From assembly GCA_000739535.1 (NCBI GenBank), contig DF820466.1:837680-897593 (forward strand): a DNA stretch of 59,914 nt. Reading direction: 5' to 3'. Made by a program: the position numbers and the translations under genes. The DNA comes from Candidatus Vecturithrix granuli (GTDB lineage Bacteria > Moduliflexota > Moduliflexia > Moduliflexales > Moduliflexaceae). Positions 40,988 to 49,586 of the stretch are shown in pieces; the stretch's first letter is position 1, and every line of letters begins with the position of its first letter. A model generated the notes under the pieces. It worked only from the letters and a program-made list of their open reading frames with translations. It did no database searches and was not told where the DNA came from.

Positions 40988-41472
40988 CATGGACGTTCCG
41001 ACTGTTACGCTATGCAATCGTGCTGGCCGCAGGAAGCCTGACCCTGGGATGCCTGCTTAGTGGATTATGGGCTGGAGTATTCCTCAGCGCCCTTCTTGGA
41101 GCACTCTGGTGGGTTGAAGTTCCCCGAACACGCGAATGGACGGGAACCCTCTTATTTCTGGGGTATGTCCTTATCGCTGCTGTTGGCGTGAAATGGAAGG
41201 TCGGGATCGGTTGGCTGCTTTTTGGAGTGCTCTGGTCGCTCTCAGCCTGGGATTTGCAGCATTTTGAGCATCGCCTGCGATTTGCGGAACAGCAGGCCGT
41301 GCCTGCCCTGGAACGCGCTCATCTGCGAAGGCTGATCAGCGTAAATGTCCTCAGTGTTGTGCTCACCATCGTTGCTCTGACGCTGCGCGTCAAGATCGGA
41401 TTCGGAGTGTTGTTACTTCTGACTGCAATGATTATTGTCAGTCTGAATCAATTTTACCGTCACTACTTATGA
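40984..41472 (+). CDS. Small membrane protein of the MoxR/DUF58 operon
   Basis: A 162-residue protein with four to five predicted helices: AIVLAAGSLTLGCLLSG, LWAGVFLSALLGALWW, LLFLGYVLIAAVGV, WLLFGVLWSLSAW, and a pair near the C-terminus (LISVNVLSVVLTIVALTL, FGVLLLLTAMIIVSL). No family recognised. It overlaps both neighbours by four bases, so it is made with the DUF58 protein and the transporter, and probably sits in the same membrane complex. Confidence 0.75.
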   Translation: MTWTFRLLRYAIVLAAGSLTLGCLLSGLWAGVFLSALLGALWWVEVPRTREWTGTLLFLGYVLIAAVGVKWKVGIGWLLFGVLWSLSAWDLQHFEHRLRFAEQQAVPALERAHLRRLISVNVLSVVLTIVALTLRVKIGFGVLLLLTAMIIVSLNQFYRHYL

Positions 41473-42365
41473 ATATCAAAGCTATCATCTCGCTCGGCAT
41501 TTCTATTATCGCCTTTGGCATTTCTCATATTACCGACAAAGTGGGGGTAAATAGCGGATTAGATCCCTGGAGTTTTGCGATTACCAGAGTATTCATTGCC
41601 GCGTTGATTGTCGGCGCAATCTGGGTCCGAAAAGCACGCACGGAACACCTCAAACTTCGTCTTCACATTTTAAGAAATTTAGCCGTGATCGGGATTGGCG
41701 CGTCCGGGCTGGTCGTCTTGTTAGGACTTTTGGCAATGTCCTCGACAACAGCCACCAATAAAGGCGTGATGCAGGGGATGTACACAGCGGTCACCATGAT
41801 TTTTGCCTATTTTATGGTGCACGAACGTCTGCCCCGTCTTTTTGTCCTGATTTTTGCAACCATGGTGACTGGCCTGGTGCTGCTTACGACCAAAGGAGAT
41901 TTGACGTTACCGAATCCGGGGGATTGGTTATTATTCCTGACAATTCCGATTATTGGCTTTGCGAATGCCTACGCTAAAAAAACCATGAAAGGCGTTCAGG
42001 CCTTGACGGTTTCCTTTGGCCGCCTTTTTTTCGGCATCTTATTTCTGCTCTGTTTCTTGCCCTTTATGACCTGGGAACAATGGCAGACCCTGGCTTCAGG
42101 ATTCAAATGGGTGCTGTTCTCAGGTTTGTTATCGGCAGTGTCTATTGTCACCTTTTATGAAGGCGTGGAATTAGTCGGACCGACTCTGGCTGCCGCCATG
42201 ATGACTATTTCACCGGCGATTACGGCGATGATCGAATGGCTGTTTCTGGGGCAGCGCTTTACCCTTATTCAAATTGTGGGTCTGACGCTGATTCTCGGGT
42301 CCGCCATGCTTTTGACGAGATTACAGGTGAGTTACGCTGTTCCGCCGAGCGCGGTGGATAGTTAG
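41469..42365 (+). CDS. EamA/DMT-family transporter
   Basis: Ten-helix drug/metabolite-transporter-type protein, 298 residues, with two EamA repeats. The first repeat shows DPWSFAITRVFIAALIVG and MSSTTATNKGVMQGMYTAV, the second LFSGLLSAVSIVTFYEGVELVGPT (read in parts) and the end TLIQIVGLTLILGSAMLL. EamA members export amino acids, nucleotides or other metabolites; the substrate is not visible. It is fused by ATGA overlap to the preceding MoxR/DUF58 operon, an unusual companion for that system. Confidence 0.9.
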   Translation: MNIKAIISLGISIIAFGISHITDKVGVNSGLDPWSFAITRVFIAALIVGAIWVRKARTEHLKLRLHILRNLAVIGIGASGLVVLLGLLAMSSTTATNKGVMQGMYTAVTMIFAYFMVHERLPRLFVLIFATMVTGLVLLTTKGDLTLPNPGDWLLFLTIPIIGFANAYAKKTMKGVQALTVSFGRLFFGILFLLCFLPFMTWEQWQTLASGFKWVLFSGLLSAVSIVTFYEGVELVGPTLAAAMMTISPAITAMIEWLFLGQRFTLIQIVGLTLILGSAMLLTRLQVSYAVPPSAVDS

Positions 42366-42395
42366 GGTTTCGCCGCGATCCAGGTAAGGAAACCT

Positions 42396-43331
42396 CTATG
42401 CGGCGTCGAGCAGATAAGCGGGCGCCCACCAGTAATCATACAGTGGACGGGTAGTGATGGTGGTGAAGCCCGCGGCCCGGCATTCTTCGACCCAGGTTTG
42501 AATTGGCTGTTCGTAATTGGTTCGGGCCCTGCTGCGATCAAAATAGCCAAACATGACTGGCAGTAAAAACCCCTGTAAAACCGCCTCATTGTCAGAGTAT
42601 TCTGCAAGCCCTGTTTCGTAATGAGAAAGAACATATTCGACCCATTCCGGGGCATACATCCCTGTAAATTCTGGCACGTTAAATTCTACTATGATCAGGC
42701 GCGAGCTATGTTTGCGCAGCCACCGGAATACAGCCGGGCGTTCCTGAGGTGGCAGGGATTGCAAGCTGAAGGTTGCCTGGATGAGGTCGCGCGTTTCGCT
42801 GTCAGTTTTGATAAATTCCTGTACCGGGCAGCAAATCGCCTGATATCTGATGTTCTGGCGATCCAATTGCCTACAGAGCGACTCAAGCATGAGGGCTGAC
42901 GGCTCTAACAGATCGAGTTGGGTGATATTCGGCGTTAAAGCCGGGAGCATCGCCCGGCCTTCGCCGACGCCAATATCCAGCAAATGTAAGTTGTCATATT
43001 CCTGATAGACTGTTTGTAATGCTGCGCTTACGTGCTCATACAGCGGGATATTGCCGCCACCGCGAATAAAGGCGGAAAATCCCTCGCCTGTCGCATAGAC
43101 CGGCTGTTTTCCGGTGTGCAGCATCCGTTCCAAATACATTGCAGCCTGGGTAAAAACCGGATGATCCGGCTTGTAAGCAGAAACCTGGCGGGCATAAGTC
43201 AACGCGCCCTCAATATCTTGTTCCCCAAACGCCAGAATCGCCAGATAAAAGGCTTCAACAGCGGTTTGTACAGGCTGACTTTTCACCGCCTCATAGCCCT
43301 GCTCTTGATAGATTGACCATAAATGGTTCAT
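42396..43331 (-). CDS. Class I SAM-dependent methyltransferase-like protein with TPR-like N-terminus
   Basis: A 311-residue soluble protein. The N-terminal ~90 residues are helical, TPR-like (AFYLAILAFGEQDIEGALTYAR, read in parts). The methyltransferase domain starts at HLLDIGVGEGRAMLPAL (motif I GxGxGR) and continues LDLLEPSALMLESL with an acidic end of strand 2. The final part (IEFNVP-like, AAGFTTITTRPLYDYWWAPAYLL) resembles class I methyltransferase tails. The ATG at 43331 is preferred because an earlier start would lie upstream of a terminator-like hairpin; its ribosome site is poor. The substrate is unknown. Confidence 0.75.
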   Translation of the reverse strand: MNHLWSIYQEQGYEAVKSQPVQTAVEAFYLAILAFGEQDIEGALTYARQVSAYKPDHPVFTQAAMYLERMLHTGKQPVYATGEGFSAFIRGGGNIPLYEHVSAALQTVYQEYDNLHLLDIGVGEGRAMLPALTPNITQLDLLEPSALMLESLCRQLDRQNIRYQAICCPVQEFIKTDSETRDLIQATFSLQSLPPQERPAVFRWLRKHSSRLIIVEFNVPEFTGMYAPEWVEYVLSHYETGLAEYSDNEAVLQGFLLPVMFGYFDRSRARTNYEQPIQTWVEECRAAGFTTITTRPLYDYWWAPAYLLDAA

Positions 43332-43341
43332 ACAACTAAAA

Positions 43342-43361
43342 CCTGACGCTTGAGCGTCAGG
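43342..43361 (-). terminator. Hairpin at the end of the maoC-type gene
   Basis: CCTGACGCT/AGCGTCAGG with a two-base loop, followed on the minus strand by TTTT. The maoC-type stop codon (43357) lies inside the stem. Confidence 0.55.
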
Positions 43362-43827
43362 ATTGATCGTCATGTTCAGGTTTACGCTGCATCATGACGA
43401 CATGTTCTCCTTCCGCGACAATCTCATCGCACTGATTGATAAGTTGCACGGTTTCCCAGATAATGCCGCGATCAGTTTTGCTCGTTTCCCGTTTTTGGGA
43501 AATTCTCCAGCGTGCATGCACAGTATCGCCAATTAATAACGGATTCTTAAAACGCCAGGTCCATTCCAGCGAGGCAATAGCTGTACCTTCAAACAGTCCG
43601 ACCCGAAATTTTAAACCTTCCACCAGCGCCAGCCCGAATAAGCCATGCGCGATGCGGGCGCCGTAGATGCTATGCTGTTTGCAATATTCTTCGTCCGTAT
43701 GGATCTGATTATAATCTCCTGATAACCAGGCAAACATCATGACATCAGTTTCAGTGATCGTTCGACCAGGAGAGCGAAATTCTTCGCCAATCACAAAATC
43801 TTCAAAATATTTTCCTTGTGGTTTCAT
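43357..43827 (-). CDS. MaoC-type dehydratase family protein
   Basis: Hot-dog-fold (R)-specific hydratase-type protein, 156 residues. The family signature is complete: LSGDYNQIHTDEEYCKQHSIYGARIAHGLF (read in parts; Asp and His in SGDYNQIHTD are the hydratase residues), followed by GLALVEGL and FKNPLLIGDTV. The start at 43827 has AAAGGAAA upstream. It probably hydrates or dehydrates an acyl-CoA. The CoA-transferase and enoyl-CoA hydratase genes are 4-5 kb away on the other strand, so a functional link is plausible but not shown. Confidence 0.9.
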   Translation of the reverse strand: MKPQGKYFEDFVIGEEFRSPGRTITETDVMMFAWLSGDYNQIHTDEEYCKQHSIYGARIAHGLFGLALVEGLKFRVGLFEGTAIASLEWTWRFKNPLLIGDTVHARWRISQKRETSKTDRGIIWETVQLINQCDEIVAEGEHVVMMQRKPEHDDQS

Positions 43828-44143
43828 TATGTTTTTTCCTTTTCTTTGAGGGACAATATCACTCAATACAGCGAAGAAATCGGAAAAACCCGATTTCCTT
43901 GCCAGACTTCATCCGGTTAAGAAACCAGGTTTCTGACAAAAATCCGATTTCCTTGCCGGACTTCCAGAGAAAGTACTTACCGCTCAATTTTGTCAATAAG
44001 AGTTTTGAACAAATACGAAAATTTATGAAAATCTATCAGAAAAGGCTTGACACTCATGCTTAGGATCATTAATTCTCAGTCCGTCTTTCTGAACGCTGTT
44101 TTACAGCATTATTACGATATACACTACAAACAGGAGGGTACTT
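43828..44143. other. 316-bp divergent region with degenerate family G hairpins
   Basis: Two degenerate hairpin blocks occur at about 43876-43960 (AAATCGGAAAAACCCGATTT, and AAACCAGGTTTC/AAATCCGATTTCC), separated by CTTGCCAGACTTC-type direct repeats. A TTGACA lies at 44047-44052 but its -10 (TAATTC) is poor. The region must drive both the maoC and the second TRAP operons. Confidence 0.5.
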
Positions 44144-45133
44144 ATGAGAAAGTCTGTCACGATTATTGCGGTCATCAGTCTTACAATATTTTTCGCCATG
44201 CCTTTTATTGCAACGGGTCAGGAGCCGATCAAGCTGATCGGGGCGACTATGTTACCCCAAGAACATGTGTATTTTCGGGTCTTAGAAAAATTCAGTGAAG
44301 TTTTGAAAGAAAATTATGATGGTCCCCTTGAAATAGAATTGCACCATTCAGCCGATATTGGAACAGAAAAGGATGCGTTCGAGTACATGATGCAAGGGGT
44401 CTCCATCGATTTTAGCATTGTTTCCCCGGCCTGGATGGCGACCTGGGATAAATCCGCGCCGTTTATGGACGCGCCGTTTTTGTTTTCCAGCATCGAACAT
44501 TGGGAAAAATGTTTGAATGCCGGAGTATTTGATCCAATTGCCGAAAATATCAAAAACAAAGGCGTACGCTTTATTGGCTATGGCGGCGGCGGCGTTCGCA
44601 ATCTGATCCTGAATAAGCCGGTGTATAAAACTGAAGATTTACCGAGTGTGGAAATGCGGGTTCAGGGATCGCCGCTGGCTCAAAAAGTATTTAGCGCCAC
44701 GGGCATTCAGGCCACACCGATGGATTACATGGAAGTCTATAACGCCATCAAAACCGGGGTACTTGATGGATTGGAAAATGAACCGGCCGGCATGGAACAA
44801 ATGAAATTTTATGAAGTCGCCCCGTATTATATTATGTCGCGTCATGCCATTACCATTCGCTTGCTCTGCTTCAGTGAATCGCGATTCCAGAGTTTCCCAC
44901 CAGCGCTTCAAGAAGCGATCTTGAAAGCCGGAGAGGTTGCCGGGAAATTCCATCGTGATACCGAGTTCGCCGAAGGCGATGGAATTCTCAAGAGATTAGT
45001 TGAGGAAGGCAAGCTTAATGTGATAGAATTTGATAATACGGAAATGCGAAATCGGGCGCTGCCGGTTGTGGAAGAATATGCCAAAGAGATCGGGGCTGAA
45101 AAAATTTTGGAAGCTGTGAAGAGCCTGCAATAA
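44144..45133 (+). CDS. dctP: TRAP transporter solute-binding protein, DctP type (second system)
   Basis: Periplasmic receptor, 329 residues. A signal peptide (MRKSVTIIAVISLTIFFAMP) ends near FIATGQ. The core is DctP-like: HSADIGTEKDAFEYMMQG, GVRFIGYGGGGVRNLILNKPV (in parts), and SVEMRVQGSPLAQKVFSATG, with the ligand arginine in MRVQG. Then DYMEVYNAIKTGVLDGLENE. It differs clearly from the first DctP, so the two systems import different carboxylates. The start follows CAGGAGGG. A palindrome follows before dctQ. Confidence 0.93.
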   Translation: MRKSVTIIAVISLTIFFAMPFIATGQEPIKLIGATMLPQEHVYFRVLEKFSEVLKENYDGPLEIELHHSADIGTEKDAFEYMMQGVSIDFSIVSPAWMATWDKSAPFMDAPFLFSSIEHWEKCLNAGVFDPIAENIKNKGVRFIGYGGGGVRNLILNKPVYKTEDLPSVEMRVQGSPLAQKVFSATGIQATPMDYMEVYNAIKTGVLDGLENEPAGMEQMKFYEVAPYYIMSRHAITIRLLCFSESRFQSFPPALQEAILKAGEVAGKFHRDTEFAEGDGILKRLVEEGKLNVIEFDNTEMRNRALPVVEEYAKEIGAEKILEAVKSLQ

Positions 45134-45158
45134 ACTGAACTGTTAAACTCACCCCTCA

Positions 45159-45198
45159 AATTGATGAATAATTGACAATTGTTAATTATTCATCAATT
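45159..45198. repeat. Palindrome between dctP and dctQ of the second TRAP operon
   Basis: AATTGATGAATAATTGACAA/TTGTTAATTATTCATCAATT is a 40-bp near-perfect palindrome flanked by CACCCCTC and GAGAGGTG, so the whole 45150-45230 stretch folds. A comparable in-operon position (after the binding-protein gene) is used in the Dpp operon at 2036-2146. Confidence 0.85.
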
Positions 45199-45287
45199 CC
45201 CCCTCCTGAGAGGGATGAGAGGTGGGTAAAATAGCCTGATTACAAACATGTCGCTCATAAGGAACTAAAATTTGAAGAGGAGGTCCT

Positions 45288-45767
45288 GTGATATTTCGAA
45301 TTATTGATATTTATGCAAACATCCTGACAAAACTCATGACGTTTCTGATGTATGTGTTGCTCTTTGCCGTGACCATACAAGTCATGGGAAGATATATCCC
45401 CTTCATTCCCCGCTATTTATGGCCTCTTGAATTGACAAATTTTGCGCTGATCTGGCTTATCTTTCTTGGCTCGATACTCGGCATCAAGGAAAAAAAGCAC
45501 TTTTTTGTCGATCTATTTGCCAATTGTTCACAGGGTATGGATCGATTTCTGAAAGTGTTGTACTATGTTGTCGTTTATACGGTGTGCTTCATTTTTATTT
45601 TCTTTGGATACCATTACTTTACGAAGTGGGGGCTTATTCAGGCCTCCGAGCTGACCGGCATGAATCTCGGGTTTGTCTATTTTTCCGTGCCCTTTGCCGG
45701 GGTGTCCTGGTTTATTTTTCTTACGGCTGATCTCTATAAAGAATTTTTTATGAACCCGAATAAATAA
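45288..45767 (+). CDS. dctQ: TRAP transporter small permease, DctQ type (second system)
   Basis: Four-helix membrane subunit, 159 residues. The motif TIQVMGRYIPFIPRYLWPLELTNFALIW, read in parts as VMGRYIPFIPRY and ELTNFALIWLIFLGSI, is DctQ-like and is followed by GIKEKKHFFVDLF. The start is GTG with a perfect AGGAGG seven bases upstream. It is 116 bp before dctM in the P-Q-M order. Confidence 0.92.
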   Translation: MIFRIIDIYANILTKLMTFLMYVLLFAVTIQVMGRYIPFIPRYLWPLELTNFALIWLIFLGSILGIKEKKHFFVDLFANCSQGMDRFLKVLYYVVVYTVCFIFIFFGYHYFTKWGLIQASELTGMNLGFVYFSVPFAGVSWFIFLTADLYKEFFMNPNK

Positions 45768-45883
45768 CTACAAGGATTTCTCATAAGCAAGGATTTCTGA
45801 AATTATGTGAAAGTAGACTCAAATTACAGGACTAACATAATGATTTATAACCACTTACCACGGAAAAGAAACAAGGATACTTT

Positions 45884-47185
45884 ATGACGCCGACGTTTAT
45901 TGCTATTGTCATGTTTGCTTTGCTGCTCGGGCTTATTGTTTTGCGTGTTCCTGTCAGCTTTTCGCTGGCCTTTGCAGTGATTCCCATTCTGCTCATCTTT
46001 CCGCGAGTGACTCCGGTGATGCTGTTGCATCGCATGATGACGCAATATGGTTCATTTATTCTGCTATCTATTCCTTTTTTCCTTTTAGCCGCCAATATTA
46101 TGAACCAGTCCGGAATTACAAATAAACTGATCAGATTTTCCAAATCCCTGGTAGGGTCGTTCCCTGGCGGTTTGGCGCATGTGAATGTGCTGGTGAGCAT
46201 GTTATTTGCCGGGATTTCCGGTTCTTCAAACGCCGATGCGGCTGGAATTGGCGGGGTGCTTATCCCGGCGATGGTCAAAGAGGGCTATGATAAAAATTTT
46301 ACAGTGGCTGTCACCGCGTGTTCGGCCGTGATGGGCGTCATTATTCCGCCAAGTATTACGATGGTCGTCTGGGGCAGCGTGATGAGCACCTCGGTCTCTG
46401 GCTTGTTTTTAGCAGGTTTTATTCCGGGGGTGATGATTGCAGGGTTTCAAATGATCCTGGTTCTCATCTATGCCTGGAAACGAAAATATCCCACTACCGC
46501 CGGATTCTCATTGAAAGAAGTGGGCATAAGTTTCAAAGATTCTCTGCTTGCGCTGTTTACCCCGCTTATTATTGTCGGCGGAATTGTTGGAGGCTTGTTT
46601 ACCCCGACGGAAGCATCGCTTATCGCGGTGCTCTATTCGCTTATTTTGGGCTTATTTATCTCACGCACCCTGGCGTTTCGAGATGTATCGCCTTTACTGC
46701 TTCAAACCGCCAAACTTTCTTCCATCGTGCTGTTTGCCGTAGGCACAGCCTCCATCTATGCCTGGGTGTTGGCCTACTTCAAAATTCCACAGTTTTTGAT
46801 TGATATCATTGGTTCCCTGACTACATCGCCTACAATCATGTTATTTATTTTTGTGATCATTTTTCTCATCGTGGGAACATTTATGGATGCAGTCCCGGCC
46901 ATTGTCATTTTAGGCCCTCTTTTCAAACCCCTGGCAGAGTTTGTCGGTATTCACCCACTTCACTTCGCCATCGTCGGTGTTGTGACGCTGGCCTTTGGTT
47001 TAGTCACGCCACCTTACGGACTCTGTTTGTTGATTGCCAGCGAGATAGCTGGTATTAATTGTATGCGAGCCATGAAGGAAGTGGGGGCCTTTCTGTTCGT
47101 GATGCTGCTTGTCCTGGTGTTAATTGTTATCTTTCCAGAGTTAACCCTCTGGATTCCCAGGCTTTTCATGCCAAATCTCTTTTAA
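45884..47185 (+). CDS. dctM: TRAP transporter large permease, DctM type (second system)
   Basis: Twelve-helix transporter subunit, 433 residues. Blocks GISGSSNADAAGIGGVLIPAM, GYDKNFTVAVTACSAVMGVIIPPSITMVVWG (in parts), GIVGGLFTPTEASLI and LVTPPYGLCLL are canonical. The start has AAGGA upstream. It precedes the CoA-transferase gene by 21 bp, so import and CoA activation of the substrate are likely coupled. Confidence 0.95.
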   Translation: MTPTFIAIVMFALLLGLIVLRVPVSFSLAFAVIPILLIFPRVTPVMLLHRMMTQYGSFILLSIPFFLLAANIMNQSGITNKLIRFSKSLVGSFPGGLAHVNVLVSMLFAGISGSSNADAAGIGGVLIPAMVKEGYDKNFTVAVTACSAVMGVIIPPSITMVVWGSVMSTSVSGLFLAGFIPGVMIAGFQMILVLIYAWKRKYPTTAGFSLKEVGISFKDSLLALFTPLIIVGGIVGGLFTPTEASLIAVLYSLILGLFISRTLAFRDVSPLLLQTAKLSSIVLFAVGTASIYAWVLAYFKIPQFLIDIIGSLTTSPTIMLFIFVIIFLIVGTFMDAVPAIVILGPLFKPLAEFVGIHPLHFAIVGVVTLAFGLVTPPYGLCLLIASEIAGINCMRAMKEVGAFLFVMLLVLVLIVIFPELTLWIPRLFMPNLF

Positions 47186-47206
47186 CCTTTTTCCGGGGAA
47201 ATAATC

Positions 47207-48733
47207 ATGAGAAACAAAGTCGTGGCAGCCGAAGAAGCTGTGAAATTGATCAAAGATGGCGACTGGCTTGCTATTCAAGGTTCAGGCGGCGGCGTGGGCG
47301 AACCGGGGTTGTTATTAAAAACTCTTGGTGAACGGTTTCAACGAGAAGGTAATCCCAGAAATTTAACGTTGTGTCATTCTACGGGGATAGGCAATCAAAA
47401 GGATAGCGGCACTGATTATCTCGCGCTGTCAGGTCTGGTGAAACGCGACATCGCCGGACATCTTGGCATGGCGCCCAAAATGGGGCAGATGATCTTACGC
47501 AATGAACTGGAAGCTTATAATTTCCCTCAAGGGGTGCTCTCGCGCATGTACAGTGCGGTTGCCGCGAAAAAACCCGGAGTCATTACCAAAGTTGGCTTGC
47601 ACACCTATATTGATCCTCGCCTTGATGGCGGCAGAATGAATGACATCACGACCGAAGAACTGGTCAAAATTCTGGAAATTGAGGGTGAGGAATGGCTCTT
47701 TTTTCCCCGTTTTCATTTTGATGTTGCTTTTGTCAAAGGAACGACTGCCGATACCAAGGGAAACATTACATCCGAACAGGAAGGCGCGTTCCTGGAAAAT
47801 CTGTCAATCGCCCAGGCTGCGAAAAATAGCGGGGGCATCGTCATCGCGCAGGTGAAATATCTGGCGCAGGCTGGTACATTGAATCCGCAGCATGTCAAAA
47901 TTCCTGGCATTTATGTTGATTATATTGTCGTGGATGGACACCAGACCCAGACTTGTTTGGATCTCTATAATCCGGCCTATTGCGGGCATGTAAAAGTGCC
48001 GCAGGAACATTTCAAGCCATTGCCGTTAGACGAGAAAAAAGTGATCGCCCGGCGTGCGGCTCAAGAAATCAAGGAGGAAGCGGTCGTAAATCTTGGATTT
48101 GGCATTCCCTCGTATATCGTGCCCATTGCTGTTGAGGAAGGGCGCATTGATGGATTCACGCTGACGGTTGAACAAGGGGCGATTGGCGGGATGCCGGTTG
48201 GCGGCGTGATTTTTGGCGTGGCCAATAATCCAGAGGCCATTATTCCGATGGACGCTCAGTTTCATTTTTATGACGGCGGCGGCCTGGATGTGGCTTTTTT
48301 AGGTATGGCTCAGGTTGATGCTGACGGCAATGTTAATTCCAGCAAAGTGGGCAAAAATATGCTGGCCGGCTGCGGCGGATTTATTGATATTACCCAAAAC
48401 GCCAAAAAAGTCGTCTTTTGCGGCACGTTTACTGCAAAAGGGTTGTGCTGTGACGTTGGTAACGGACGTTTGACCATTACGCACGAAGGTTCTGTGCACA
48501 AATTTGTGGAACAGGTCGATCAGATTACGTTTAGCGGTCAATATGCCCGAGAACTCCGGCAACCGGTGTTGTACGTGACAGAACGCGCTGTATTTGAATT
48601 GACGGAAACCGGCGTGAAACTGCTTGAAATTGCTCCGGGGATTGATCTTGAGCGAGATATACTCGCCCATACTGAATTTCGCCCGATCTTCCCAGATCAT
48701 CTTAAACTTATGGATGCAAATATCTTTACCTGA
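47207..48733 (+). CDS. Acetate/propionate-type CoA-transferase (family I)
   Basis: Two-domain CoA-transferase, 508 residues, fused alpha and beta halves. The N-terminal domain has GDWLAIQGSGGGVGEPGLLL; the C-terminal domain has VNLGFGIPSYIVP and the catalytic glutamate Glu322 in TVEQGAIGG. The length and arrangement fit YdiF/propionate CoA-transferase. It moves CoA from a donor acyl-CoA to a carboxylate; here the carboxylate is probably what the adjacent TRAP system imports. The next gene encodes an enoyl-CoA hydratase/isomerase, consistent with a short acyl-CoA route. A family G hairpin follows the stop. Confidence 0.93.
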   Translation: MRNKVVAAEEAVKLIKDGDWLAIQGSGGGVGEPGLLLKTLGERFQREGNPRNLTLCHSTGIGNQKDSGTDYLALSGLVKRDIAGHLGMAPKMGQMILRNELEAYNFPQGVLSRMYSAVAAKKPGVITKVGLHTYIDPRLDGGRMNDITTEELVKILEIEGEEWLFFPRFHFDVAFVKGTTADTKGNITSEQEGAFLENLSIAQAAKNSGGIVIAQVKYLAQAGTLNPQHVKIPGIYVDYIVVDGHQTQTCLDLYNPAYCGHVKVPQEHFKPLPLDEKKVIARRAAQEIKEEAVVNLGFGIPSYIVPIAVEEGRIDGFTLTVEQGAIGGMPVGGVIFGVANNPEAIIPMDAQFHFYDGGGLDVAFLGMAQVDADGNVNSSKVGKNMLAGCGGFIDITQNAKKVVFCGTFTAKGLCCDVGNGRLTITHEGSVHKFVEQVDQITFSGQYARELRQPVLYVTERAVFELTETGVKLLEIAPGIDLERDILAHTEFRPIFPDHLKLMDANIFT

Positions 48734-48744
48734 AATTTCAAGGC

Positions 48745-48780
48745 AAAAAAACCGGGTTTCTTCGAAGAAACCCGGTTTTT
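48745..48780. terminator. Family G hairpin after the CoA-transferase gene, terminator-like
   Basis: AAAAAACCGGGTTTCTTCG/AAGAAACCCGGTTTTT is a strong stem followed by five T on the plus strand. It lies 12 bp after the CoA-transferase stop and 11 bp before the enoyl-CoA hydratase start. If it terminates, expression of the downstream genes would be reduced; it may instead be a repeat with no such effect. Confidence 0.65.
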
Positions 48781-48791
48781 AAATACCTCAA

Positions 48792-49568
48792 ATGAAAACG
48801 CATGTCATTTTTGATTCTCATGAAAACATCGGTCGTTTAACCTTTGCAGCGGAAGTCCCCAATAAACCTCCAACGCTGGATTATGACGTGTTGGATGAAT
48901 TGGAAGGACATCTGAAAAATATATCCAGCCAACAAGCATCGTTCGATGCCATTATTGTCCAGAGTCAGTCGTCGAAATATTTTGTTGTCGGCGCGAATCT
49001 CCAGGCCTTGCAACAGATTGACAAGGATTCGATTCTGTCCTGGATCAGGCGCGGACACGAAGTTTTCAATCGCCTGGAAGATTTGCCCCTGCCTGTTATT
49101 GCCAAAATTACCGGCTACGCCCTGGGCGGAGGACTTGAACTGGCGCTGGCTTGCGACTTCATTGTAAGTTCGCATAACGCCTCCTTTGGGCAGCCGGAGA
49201 CCGGGCTGGGATTTATTCCCGGCTGGGCAGGGAGTTATCGCCTTCCACGACGAATCGGGGAAGCCAGAGCCAAAGAGTTGGTTTTTACCGGAAAAACTGT
49301 TTCGGCCGAAGAAGCGTATCGAATTGGATTGACGAATTTTGTCGGAACCGATCAAGAGCTTGAACACTATCTTTTGTCAACACTTCAGGCGATTTCGAAA
49401 AATAGCCGTTTAGCAAATTCGCTGGTAAAACCTATTATCAAAAATAGTCTGACATCCTCGCTTCAAACCAGTTGCTATGAAGAGAGTGTGGCATCAAGCG
49501 TCTGTCTGGCGTCTGGCGATACGCAGCAGCGTCTTAAAATGTTCTTTGAAGCCCGTACTCACAAATGA
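48792..49568 (+). CDS. Enoyl-CoA hydratase/isomerase family protein (crotonase fold)
   Basis: A 258-residue crotonase-family enzyme. The oxyanion and active-site blocks are ANLQALQQID, GYALGGGLELALACDF and GQPETGLGFIPGWAGSYRLPRRIG (in parts), which include the GLEL glutamate and PETGLG glutamate positions of the hydratases. The start has no clear ribosome site because a family G hairpin sits directly upstream. It should act on an acyl-CoA made by the preceding CoA-transferase. Confidence 0.92.
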   Translation: MKTHVIFDSHENIGRLTFAAEVPNKPPTLDYDVLDELEGHLKNISSQQASFDAIIVQSQSSKYFVVGANLQALQQIDKDSILSWIRRGHEVFNRLEDLPLPVIAKITGYALGGGLELALACDFIVSSHNASFGQPETGLGFIPGWAGSYRLPRRIGEARAKELVFTGKTVSAEEAYRIGLTNFVGTDQELEHYLLSTLQAISKNSRLANSLVKPIIKNSLTSSLQTSCYEESVASSVCLASGDTQQRLKMFFEARTHK

Positions 49569-49586
49569 TTCACGAAAGGAATGATG

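Noticed and set aside
44040-44070. Sigma-54 type promoter before the second TRAP operon
   Set aside because: A GG...GC pair is present but its spacing is 12-13 bases rather than 10, so the -24/-12 pattern is not met.
49581-49586. Upstream ATGs of dhaL as starts
   Set aside because: They abut or overlap the AAAGGA ribosome site; the third ATG at 49587 has proper spacing.
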